Assembly (NCBI GenBank): GCA_002439555.1
Contig: DJOC01000078.1
Span: forward strand, 1,299-7,602
Direction: 5' to 3'
Length of the DNA stretch: 6,304 bases
Origin: Caryophanales bacterium UBA6448
Lineage (GTDB): Bacteria; Bacillota_I; Bacilli_A; RF39; UBA660
Shown: positions 1 through 6,304 of the stretch, piece after piece
Position numbering within the stretch: the first letter of the stretch is position 1
Layout: each line of letters starts with the position of its first letter
Notes under the pieces: model-generated
What the model was told of the DNA's origin: nothing
The model's database searches: none
Seen by the model: only the letters and a program-made list of their open reading frames with translations
Program-made: the position numbers and the translations under genes

Positions 1-458
1 GGGGTATTATAAAATACATTAGTAACTGATATACTTGTACCTTTTCTTTCTTCACAAGGCTTTACTTTATCAATTACACCACCCTTTAAATGAATGTAAG
101 TGCTTTCCTTACCATTACAAGTTTTTAGTTCAATTTCTGATACTGATGCAATTGAGGCAAGGGCTTCACCACGAAAGCCTAAAGTATCAATAAAATATAA
201 ATCATCCTCTTTATATATTTTGGAGGTTGCATGGCGTAAAAAACATTCTTTAGCATCTATAGAGTCCATACCTTCACCATCATCAGTAACAATAATATCA
301 TCCATACCAGCATTAAGAAGTTCAATAACAATTTTACTTGCTCCTGCATCTATAGAATTTTCTGTAAGTTCCTTGACTATTGAGGCAAGTTTTTCAATAA
401 CCTCACCCGCAGCAATTTTATTTGCCAAAAGCTCATTCATTACTTTAATTTTACTCAT
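1..458 (-). CDS. mutL: DNA mismatch repair protein MutL, N-terminal ATPase part (3' end cut by window edge)
   Basis: The first 152 codons of MutL are present, and the frame runs open off position 1. MutL couples mismatch recognition by MutS to strand removal, using an N-terminal GHKL ATPase that dimerises on ATP binding. Visible ATPase motifs are KELTENSIDAG (29-39) with the likely catalytic base E30 and Mg-binding N34, DDGEGM (59-64), RHATSKI (75-81) and GFRGEALASI (94-103), followed by the start of VFYNTP (148-153). The ATG at 458 is chosen because the distance to NKIAAGEV matches E. coli MutL. An in-frame ATG six codons later would cut into the N-terminal strand. Upstream there is only a weak AGGT at spacing 8, and the start overlaps the yqeH stop as ATGAGTAA, so translation may rely on coupling. 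The family-typical ERPAS reads EKLAS here. The C-terminal half, including any endonuclease motif, is outside the window. Confidence 0.96.
   Translation of the reverse strand, partial: MSKIKVMNELLANKIAAGEVIEKLASIVKELTENSIDAGASKIVIELLNAGMDDIIVTDDGEGMDSIDAKECFLRHATSKIYKEDDLYFIDTLGFRGEALASIASVSEIELKTCNGKESTYIHLKGGVIDKVKPCEERKGTSISVTNVFYNT
451..458 (-). other. 8-base stop/start overlap between yqeH and mutL
   Basis: ATGAGTAA holds the mutL start ATG and, in another frame, the yqeH stop TAA. The nearest Shine-Dalgarno-like sequence is a weak AGG at 467-469. This geometry suggests re-initiation by ribosomes finishing yqeH, which is inference. Confidence 0.7.
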
Positions 459-1344
459 ATTTTTTACCTATTATACTTTCTCTTAAATTAAAACTATCAT
501 TATTTAAATAAATGGTTGCCCCTTTTTTAAAGTAAATAAAGAAATTATCAAATACTAAATCTGTATTATTATTTATTTTTACCATTTTATAACTATCTTT
601 ATTTTTATATGTTTTAACAGTTAAATTTGGCATAAAAATGCATATGTTTATATCTTCGTCACTGTATAAAGAAACATTATCAATTAAAACTTCAAAACCT
701 TTTTTCAAATTAACTATTTTTTCCTTTAAAAGGTTTTTAGACCTTTGTGTTACAACTTTTGTATCAAATCCAGGACTATCTATAATAGTTAAACCATCCT
801 TATTAATTTCAATAAAATCAAGAGTTGTATTACGAAAGTGTGATACAGTAATATTTTCATCAAATAAAGTATTTATTAAAGTTGATTTACCACTTGAAAC
901 AATACCTGTTATTAATACATTTCTATGTTTTTCAATTAAGGAAAGTAAATTATTTTTAAGCATAGCACTTTTATAAGAAAATATTAAAGGTTTAATTCCA
1001 AAACTATTTTCTATATTTCTAATTATACTTTCATATTTAATATTTTTAGGTAAAATATCTACTTTAGTTAAAACAAATACTTTATCATTATTTATACTAT
1101 CATATATTTTAAATGTTTCATTAGAAAGTGACAATATATCACATAAGAAAATTGTAAATACTCTCTTTTTATTAATATTTTCAAGTAACTTATCATTATC
1201 TATATAATTATTAAGTTCGACATTTTTATTATAATGAGTTAAATCAAAACATCTTTTGCAAATGTCACTACCCTTTACTGCATAACCAATTTTATTTGGA
1301 TTATCATATTGAAGTGTTTCTCCACAACCCTTACATCTATTCAT
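451..1344 (-). CDS. yqeH: YqeH-type circularly permuted GTPase (30S ribosome biogenesis), short form
   Basis: GTPase that in B. subtilis is needed for assembly of the small ribosomal subunit. An N-terminal zinc finger is formed by C4, C7, C29 and C32 (CKGC and CKRC). The GTPase motifs then follow in permuted order: G4 TKVD (93-96), G5 KSA (125-127), the G1 P-loop GIVSSGKST (147-155), G2 TT (173-174) and G3 DSPG (189-192). The zinc finger plus the G4-G5-G1-G2-G3 order separates YqeH from ordinary GTPases and from zinc-finger-less relatives such as YlqF. At 297 residues it is shorter than B. subtilis YqeH (about 366). The shortfall lies partly in the GTPase domain and mostly in the C-terminal RNA- or protein-binding part, which is still recognisable by CIFMPN (235-240). 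The usual PGTT before the switch threonine reads RNTT here. GC is only about 20 percent by hand count, clearly below its neighbours. It overlaps yqeG and mutL by 8 bases each. The stop is TAA. Confidence 0.93.
   Translation of the reverse strand: MNRCKGCGETLQYDNPNKIGYAVKGSDICKRCFDLTHYNKNVELNNYIDNDKLLENINKKRVFTIFLCDILSLSNETFKIYDSINNDKVFVLTKVDILPKNIKYESIIRNIENSFGIKPLIFSYKSAMLKNNLLSLIEKHRNVLITGIVSSGKSTLINTLFDENITVSHFRNTTLDFIEINKDGLTIIDSPGFDTKVVTQRSKNLLKEKIVNLKKGFEVLIDNVSLYSDEDINICIFMPNLTVKTYKNKDSYKMVKINNNTDLVFDNFFIYFKKGATIYLNNDSFNLRESIIGKKYE
1337..1344 (-). other. 8-base stop/start overlap between yqeG and yqeH
   Basis: ATGAATAG holds the yqeH start ATG and, in another frame, the yqeG stop TAG. 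Unlike the yqeH/mutL junction it is preceded by a strong AAAGGAG site, so yqeH can probably be translated both by coupling and on its own. Confidence 0.75.
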
Positions 1345-1855
1345 AATATGCTCCTTTATTTAAAACACCTGTTTTATTTAATCTTTTATAAATAAATTTT
1401 TCAAAAAAACGATTTATTTTTGTTCCAAGAGGTTCAAAAGCTCCGATTGGATTTACTAAAATACTTATACTACCATTTCTATTTGCTCCGAGAATATCAG
1501 TTATAAGTTGATCCCCAACAAAAGCAATTTCTTCGGGATTTAATTTATAAATACGCATAATCTTTTTATATTTTTTTAAAAATGGTTTTCTTGAGGAATA
1601 TGAAGTATCAAGATTTAAGATTTCTTTAAAAGGAGTAAGTCTTTTTTTTGTGGCATTAGAAAAGATAATGACTTTAAAATCATCAGAAATTATTGAAAGA
1701 AGTTCCTTTATATCTTTTGAGGGAACATCCTCTTTATAAGAGGCAAGCGTATTGTCTAAATCAAAGGCAATACACTTAATCTTCATCTTTTTTAGCTTTT
1801 TATAATTAATATCAAATATGCTTTTATAATACATATCTGGAATAAATTTATCCAT
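1337..1855 (-). CDS. yqeG: YqeG family HAD-IIIA phosphatase
   Basis: Soluble HAD-superfamily hydrolase of 172 residues, close to the usual YqeG length. HAD motif I is FDLDNT with nucleophile D32 and general acid D34. Motif II is S66-N67 in FSNATKKR. Motif III is K90 in SRKPF, and motif IV is VGDQLITD with D115 and D120. The GANRNG segment and the basic C-terminal part also match YqeG. The family shares ancestry with yeast Gep4 and plant PGPP1, which remove phosphate from phosphatidylglycerophosphate during phosphatidylglycerol or cardiolipin synthesis. The same reaction here is possible but not shown by the sequence, and no membrane segment is evident. The gene starts 12 bases after polC with a strong ribosome site, and its last 8 bases overlap yqeH, as in the conserved yqeG-yqeH pair of Bacillus. 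GC is about 25 percent by hand count. The stop is TAG. Confidence 0.95.
   Translation of the reverse strand: MDKFIPDMYYKSIFDINYKKLKKMKIKCIAFDLDNTLASYKEDVPSKDIKELLSIISDDFKVIIFSNATKKRLTPFKEILNLDTSYSSRKPFLKKYKKIMRIYKLNPEEIAFVGDQLITDILGANRNGSISILVNPIGAFEPLGTKINRFFEKFIYKRLNKTGVLNKGAYYE
1351..1357 (-). promoter_or_regulatory. Ribosome binding site of yqeH, inside the end of yqeG
   Basis: AAAGGAG on the minus strand lies 6 bases before the yqeH ATG at 1344. It is embedded in the last codons of yqeG. The near-perfect match fixes the yqeH start and supports coupled translation across the 8-base overlap. Confidence 0.85.
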
Positions 1856-1861
1856 ACTTTT

Positions 1862-1868
1862 TCCTTTC
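1862..1868 (-). promoter_or_regulatory. Ribosome binding site of yqeG, overlapping the polC stop codon
   Basis: On the minus strand GAAAGGA ends 6 bases before the ATG at 1855. Its first G is the last base of the polC TAG stop. This strong site supports the chosen yqeG start and suggests that ribosomes leaving polC can be recruited directly to yqeG. Confidence 0.8.
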
Positions 1869-4800
1869 TAAAATAAACTTAATTGGCTACTTTCAGGCAT
1901 ACCCTTAAAAATACCCATCATTCTCATTTTATCAATAAGAGTTGTTGAAACTTTACATCTTGATTGGAAATCTTCGATTGAAATAAAAGGATGTTTTTTA
2001 GCTTCATTTTCAATATTTTTAGCAACGGTTTCACCAAGGCCATCAATTGTAATAAATGGTGGAATAAGTGATTTATCATCAGCAACATCAAAGGTCATTG
2101 CTTTACTTTTATATAGGTCAAAAGGAAGTACTTTAAGTCCCCTTGCGGCCATTTCTAATGCCACGGATAAACTTTCAAGTGTTCCACCTTCTTTATTTGT
2201 TGCTTCGAATCCTTTATTTCTTATATCAATAATTTTTTCTTTAATATCATCATAACCCTTAATCATTGCCTCAATATCAAAGGCAGTTGCTTTTGTAGAA
2301 AACCAAGAAGCATAAAAGTATACAGGCATATGCACTTTATACCAAGCAATTCTAAAGGCTGATGTAACGTATGCTGCAGCATGGGCTTTTGGAAACATAT
2401 ACTTGATTTTTTGACAAGAATTTATGAACCAATCTTCGATACCTGCTTCTTCCATCACCCTTTTATGTTCTTCCCAAGTTGCTGGATCTTTTGAGGCTTT
2501 TCCCTTACGAACAAATTCCATAATCTTAAAGGCCTTAATTGGTTTAACACCGTGATAAATTAAGTATACCATAATATCATCACGACAGCCGATAACCTCT
2601 TTAAAAGGAACAATGTTATTTTTAATTAATTCTTGAGCATTACCTAGCCAAACATCAGTACCGTGAGAAAGACCTGCAATCTTAACAAGTTCGGCAAAAG
2701 TTGTCGGTTTAATCTCGGAAACCATTCCTATTGTAAAGTTTGTACCAAATTCAGGAATGCCTAAAGTACCTGTTGGGCACATAATTTGTTCATTAGTTAC
2801 ACCAAGTACATCAGTCGAAGAAAATATTGACATTGTATCCTTGTCATCAAGTGGTACCTTTGAAACATCCGTTTTTGATAAATCTTGAATTAAACGAAGC
2901 TGCGTTGGATCTGAATGTCCTAAAATATCAAGTTTTAAAAGGTCCTCCTCGATTGAATGGTAATCAAAGTGAGTTGTTCTCCATGCACTTTCTGGGTCAT
3001 CTGCGGGAAATTGAAATGGTGTAAAATCAGATACTTCCATATAATCTGGAACAACGACTATTCCTCCCGGATGCTGACCTGTAGTTCTTTTTACACCAGT
3101 ACATCCCATTGCAAGACGCTCTATTTCTACACTACTTTTATTCATTATACCTTTGTCTTCGAAATAACCTTTTACAAAACCATAAGCAGTTTTTTCAGCA
3201 ACAGTACCAATTGTACCAGCACGATAAACATTATCAACACCAAAAAGTACTTTTGTATACTCGTGAGCACTTGCTTGATTTAAATCAGAGAAGTTTAAGT
3301 CGATATCAGGAACCTTATCAGCATTAAAACCTAAAAATGTTGCAAATGGCATATCTTGACCATCTTTTTTCATCATTTCCCCACAGTTAGGACATTTCTT
3401 ATCAGGAAGGTCAAATCCTGATGAATATGTAGCACCCAAAGTATTACCATTTTCCGAATCGAATATTGAAGTTTGACATTTTAAACATCTATAATGAGCA
3501 GAAAGTGGATTAACCTCGGTTATACCCATCATCGTAGCAACAAAGGATGAACCTACTGAACCACGGGAACCAACTAAAAATCCTTCATCATTTGAGTGTT
3601 TAACAAGTCTTTGGGCAATAAGGTAAATTGGGTCGAAACCTCCACCAATGATACCTCCTAAAGTTTTTTTAACTTTTTTCTTAATAGCATCTTCTGTCTT
3701 CTTTCCATCTTCTTCTGTCCAATGACTATCAACATACTCTGTTACAATTTCATTTACTTTATCATAACCTGTAACTATTGTTTCGTGCAAATTTTTAAAT
3801 GTTTCTTTAGTAAGTTCTTCATCAGAAATATCAGGATTTTCTTTCTGAAGTTTTTCGTGCCAATAAGTATAAACTATATCACCATAAAGTTCTTTAGCAA
3901 TTCTTTCCTCAATATTATATGGTAAATTTTTACCATACCAAGAGGATGCTTTATCATATACAAGGTCAGTTACAACTCTTTTACAATCTAGATAACTTTT
4001 TCCATCATCACTTCTTACTCTTGGTGAAAATGGAACTCCGTGTGTATCAATAATAACTTCGATCTCGGTGGCCATATCTAAAACTTTATTAGTGTTTTCA
4101 ACCACTATTTCATAAGCAAGATCACTTCCTAAAAAACTAAAGTCTGAAAGCATTTCTTCAGTAGTTCTAAAATGCATCGAAGGTATTACTTTAATATTAT
4201 TTTTTGCAAGAGGATGGCGTCCTCCTCCAGGGACTTTTTGATTAATAATAATTTCACGATATATTTTATCTTCTCTAGAAAAATGATGTACATCACCGGT
4301 AGCCACAATAATCTTACCATTTTTCTTTGTTTCATTAATAATTTTCCTTAAATGATTTTCTAGTTCATAATCATTTTTAAAATCTCCAGTTTGAATTAAA
4401 TGGCCATAACATTCTTTGGGTTGAACCTCTACATAATCATAAAAATCAATAATTGATACAAGGTCTTCACTTGACTTACTTCTTGCTTCAATAAAAACTT
4501 CACTTTCGTAACAACCACTTCCGATAAGTAAACCCTCCCTTAGTTCATTTAAAACACTTCTTGGTATTCTTGGAGTTTTATATAAATAAGTTGTATTTGC
4601 AAGAGAAATAATTTTAAATAAATTTTTAAGTCCTACTCTATCTTTAGCAATTGCATTAAAATGATATGTTCTTCCGAATTTAAATAGTTCTTCTTTAGAA
4701 ACTAAATTTTGAAGTTCATTAACATTATATATTTTTTCATTTTCTAGTTTACTAATCATTTTATTAAAGACAAGGGCTGTTCCTTCAGCATCATAATCTG

Positions 4801-6304
4801 CTCTATGGTGACTTTCTTCATCAAAAGGGACATTATATCTTTTTACAAGGGCTGATAAACTATGTCGTGCAAATCCCCTATCTAAACTTCTAGATAACTC
4901 TAAAGTATCAACAACAGCATTTGTAAACTTACCTAAATTATACTTTTTCATTGCCATTTCAATAAAGGAAATATCAAATTTCGCATTATGAGCAACCATC
5001 GGAAGATCACCAGTCCATTCAAGGAATCTTTTGGTAACATTTTCTTCCGTATCAGCCGAAGACACCATATCATCAGATATTTCAGTTAAGGCTGTAATAT
5101 TATCTGGTATATGAAATCCTGGATTAATAAATTCATCAAATCTATCAGTTATTACTCCATCTTCGATTTTAACGGCACCAATTTCAATCATTACATCGCC
5201 TGATGCTGCATTAAATCCAGTTGTTTCGGTATCAAATACTACAAATGTCGCACTTTTAAGCGGAGCATCTATTGGGTCTTTTACAATTCTAACTACATCA
5301 TCAACAAGGGTAAGTTCAGTTCCATATAAACCTTTGAAGTGTTTACTAGGATCCTCAATTTTTTTATTATGAGCTTTAATAAGTTGATAAGCAATTGGGA
5401 ATCCTTGACAACCATTATGGTCAGTAATCGCAACACCTCTGTAACCCATATTAATTGCATTAGTAACAAGTTCATTTGTATGTTTTGCAAGGTCTACTTT
5501 TGTTACTCCATCCATTTGACTCATCATTGTATGAGCGTGAAGTTCTACTCTTTTAACTTCAGCATTATCAGTAATACTTACATCCTTTGAGGCAATTTTC
5601 TCAATAGAGCGAGGTTCAATTATAAAAGAATGCAAATAATCATCCATTTTAATAGAGCCAAGTACTCTAATCCAACTTCCTACTTTAAGTCTTCCCATTA
5701 TATTATCATTTTCATCTTTATCAAACTTAACTATCTTCATTAAATAACTATCAGTTTTATCTGATACTTTTAAATTATTAATATAAAATGGTCCTTTTTT
5801 ACCTTGTCTTTCAATAGTTTCCATACCAAAAATGTAAACCTCAAAAATAATGTTTTTGACTTCTTCATTAATATCAATTAACTTAGTCGGTTCTCCCTCA
5901 ATATGAGCGCCCATCACCATTGGATTTTCTTTTATCTTTACTACCGGCTCTTCATTTTCTTTTTCAATTTCCTCTTTGATTTTTTGAGCCTCTTTATCAT
6001 CTAAACAAATTTGAACGTTTACATCAAGTCCATACATTTTAAATAAACTTTTAATTTTAGGTAAATCACTTTCAATAATTTTACTTTCAATAGAAAAATG
6101 TGTAACTATTTTAGCTAATCCATCTTCATAATTAATATGAATTTTAGATAAAGATGGTTTTTCAATATAAAATGCTGTAAGTAGTTCATTTAAATAAATA
6201 CTTAAATTATCATCATCCATATTCTCGTATTCCAAAGTTACAAAACACTCACTTTTACCTTTTATCTTATTTTTACACGCTAAAAATAGTGCATCCACAC
6301 TTTG
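1868..6304 (-). CDS. polC: DNA polymerase III alpha subunit, Gram-positive PolC type (5' end cut by window edge)
   Basis: Replicative DNA polymerase with built-in 3'-5' proofreading, working at the fork with the sliding clamp. Residues are counted from an in-frame GTG at 6298. Seen in order: N-terminal domain (1-125); OB fold (about 148-235); PHP part one with HAH at 254-256 and TDH at 292-294; a DEDDh exonuclease inserted in the PHP domain (D356, E358, D442, H498, D503), which is the PolC hallmark; PHP part two (DVH 669-671); palm with the glycine-rich GSRGSVGSS loop (910-918); a Cys4 zinc site (C938, C941, C969, C972); catalytic D998 and D1000 in PDIDLNFS and D1124 in LKLD; a helix-hairpin-helix-like segment near 1411-1465; and the clamp-binding tail QLSLF (1472-1476). 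The frame stays open to the window edge, and the first visible residues align near residue 60 of B. subtilis PolC as I recall it. The real start is therefore probably about 60 codons upstream, outside the window. An insertion of about 76 residues lies at 807-882. The stop is TAG. Confidence 0.98.
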   Translation of the reverse strand, partial: QSVDALFLACKNKIKGKSECFVTLEYENMDDDNLSIYLNELLTAFYIEKPSLSKIHINYEDGLAKIVTHFSIESKIIESDLPKIKSLFKMYGLDVNVQICLDDKEAQKIKEEIEKENEEPVVKIKENPMVMGAHIEGEPTKLIDINEEVKNIIFEVYIFGMETIERQGKKGPFYINNLKVSDKTDSYLMKIVKFDKDENDNIMGRLKVGSWIRVLGSIKMDDYLHSFIIEPRSIEKIASKDVSITDNAEVKRVELHAHTMMSQMDGVTKVDLAKHTNELVTNAINMGYRGVAITDHNGCQGFPIAYQLIKAHNKKIEDPSKHFKGLYGTELTLVDDVVRIVKDPIDAPLKSATFVVFDTETTGFNAASGDVMIEIGAVKIEDGVITDRFDEFINPGFHIPDNITALTEISDDMVSSADTEENVTKRFLEWTGDLPMVAHNAKFDISFIEMAMKKYNLGKFTNAVVDTLELSRSLDRGFARHSLSALVKRYNVPFDEESHHRADYDAEGTALVFNKMISKLENEKIYNVNELQNLVSKEELFKFGRTYHFNAIAKDRVGLKNLFKIISLANTTYLYKTPRIPRSVLNELREGLLIGSGCYESEVFIEARSKSSEDLVSIIDFYDYVEVQPKECYGHLIQTGDFKNDYELENHLRKIINETKKNGKIIVATGDVHHFSREDKIYREIIINQKVPGGGRHPLAKNNIKVIPSMHFRTTEEMLSDFSFLGSDLAYEIVVENTNKVLDMATEIEVIIDTHGVPFSPRVRSDDGKSYLDCKRVVTDLVYDKASSWYGKNLPYNIEERIAKELYGDIVYTYWHEKLQKENPDISDEELTKETFKNLHETIVTGYDKVNEIVTEYVDSHWTEEDGKKTEDAIKKKVKKTLGGIIGGGFDPIYLIAQRLVKHSNDEGFLVGSRGSVGSSFVATMMGITEVNPLSAHYRCLKCQTSIFDSENGNTLGATYSSGFDLPDKKCPNCGEMMKKDGQDMPFATFLGFNADKVPDIDLNFSDLNQASAHEYTKVLFGVDNVYRAGTIGTVAEKTAYGFVKGYFEDKGIMNKSSVEIERLAMGCTGVKRTTGQHPGGIVVVPDYMEVSDFTPFQFPADDPESAWRTTHFDYHSIEEDLLKLDILGHSDPTQLRLIQDLSKTDVSKVPLDDKDTMSIFSSTDVLGVTNEQIMCPTGTLGIPEFGTNFTIGMVSEIKPTTFAELVKIAGLSHGTDVWLGNAQELIKNNIVPFKEVIGCRDDIMVYLIYHGVKPIKAFKIMEFVRKGKASKDPATWEEHKRVMEEAGIEDWFINSCQKIKYMFPKAHAAAYVTSAFRIAWYKVHMPVYFYASWFSTKATAFDIEAMIKGYDDIKEKIIDIRNKGFEATNKEGGTLESLSVALEMAARGLKVLPFDLYKSKAMTFDVADDKSLIPPFITIDGLGETVAKNIENEAKKHPFISIEDFQSRCKVSTTLIDKMRMMGIFKGMPESSQLSLF
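3653..3880 (-). other. Insertion of about 76 residues within PolC, ahead of the palm glycine-rich loop
   Basis: Compared with B. subtilis PolC recalled from memory, the alignment runs well up to RIAKELYG (residues 799-806) and resumes at IIGGGF (883-888). About 76 extra residues lie between these points. The segment is highly charged, rich in Glu, Asp and Lys, includes W813 and W860, and looks mainly helical. The reading frame is intact through it and no direct repeats flank it, so it reads as a protein domain insertion and not an intein or mobile element. Its function is unknown. The borders are approximate because they rest on an alignment by eye. Confidence 0.7.

Noticed and set aside
100..486. 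Plus-strand open frame of 128 codons near the left edge
   Set aside because: It is antisense to the clear MutL ATPase coding sequence, with low-complexity Ser/Ile-rich content and no recognisable motif.
638..976. Plus-strand open frame of 112 codons
   Set aside because: It lies opposite the yqeH GTPase core, has no family resemblance, and the minus strand explains the sequence fully.
1560..1580. T- and A-rich tracts in yqeG and yqeH as terminators or promoters
   Set aside because: They lie inside coding sequence, have no GC-rich hairpin next to them, and are expected from lysine and phenylalanine codons in an AT-rich genome.
2827..3327. Several overlapping plus-strand open frames opposite polC
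   Set aside because: They are antisense to the conserved PolC catalytic core and have compositions expected of reverse-complemented codons.
3653..3880. PolC insertion as an intein or mobile insertion
   Set aside because: It is too short for a typical intein, there is no Cys/Ser start or His-Asn end at the borders, and no flanking repeats are seen.
5293..5490. Minus-strand open frame of 65 codons inside polC
   Set aside because: It is out of frame within the conserved PHP region of PolC, and its sequence is a frame-shifted read of that region.
6296..6298. GTG at 6298 as the true polC start
   Set aside because: The frame stays open upstream to the window edge (CAA AGT), there is no room to see a ribosome site, and the first visible residues align to about residue 60 of B. 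subtilis PolC. The GTG most likely encodes an internal valine.

Overview
The window looks like ordinary chromosome from a low-GC Gram-positive bacterium (Bacillota in the broad sense, including wall-less or deep-branching gut Bacilli). It has PolC, the Gram-positive replicase type, plus the Firmicutes-type pair YqeG and YqeH. Base composition is very AT-rich, Shine-Dalgarno sites are AAAGGA(G), and no TGA has to be read as tryptophan, so the standard bacterial code fits. A MutL homologue argues against the classical reduced Mycoplasmas, which usually lack it. I cannot name a genus.

All coding is on the minus strand, and four genes are packed with almost no gaps. In transcription order (right to left) they are polC (6304 to 1868, 5' end cut by the window edge), yqeG (1855 to 1337), yqeH (1344 to 451) and mutL (458 to beyond position 1, only its first 152 codons present). 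polC and yqeG are 12 bases apart. yqeG/yqeH and yqeH/mutL each overlap by 8 bases. This looks like one polycistronic unit whose promoter and terminator both lie outside the window. No non-coding stretch exceeds 12 bases. I see no RNA gene, mobile element, CRISPR array or long repeat.

Functionally the cluster joins housekeeping tasks: chromosome replication (PolC), a HAD phosphatase of the YqeG/PGP-phosphatase family, a circularly permuted GTPase linked to 30S ribosome assembly (YqeH) and mismatch repair (MutL). PolC and MutL both act with the sliding clamp in known systems, and the clamp-binding peptide is visible at the PolC C-terminus. No new defence or mobile system is evident. The points most worth a second look are a roughly 76-residue insertion in PolC just before the palm glycine-rich loop, a shortened and divergent YqeH in a markedly AT-richer gene, and a gene order that differs from Bacillus subtilis at both polC and mutL.
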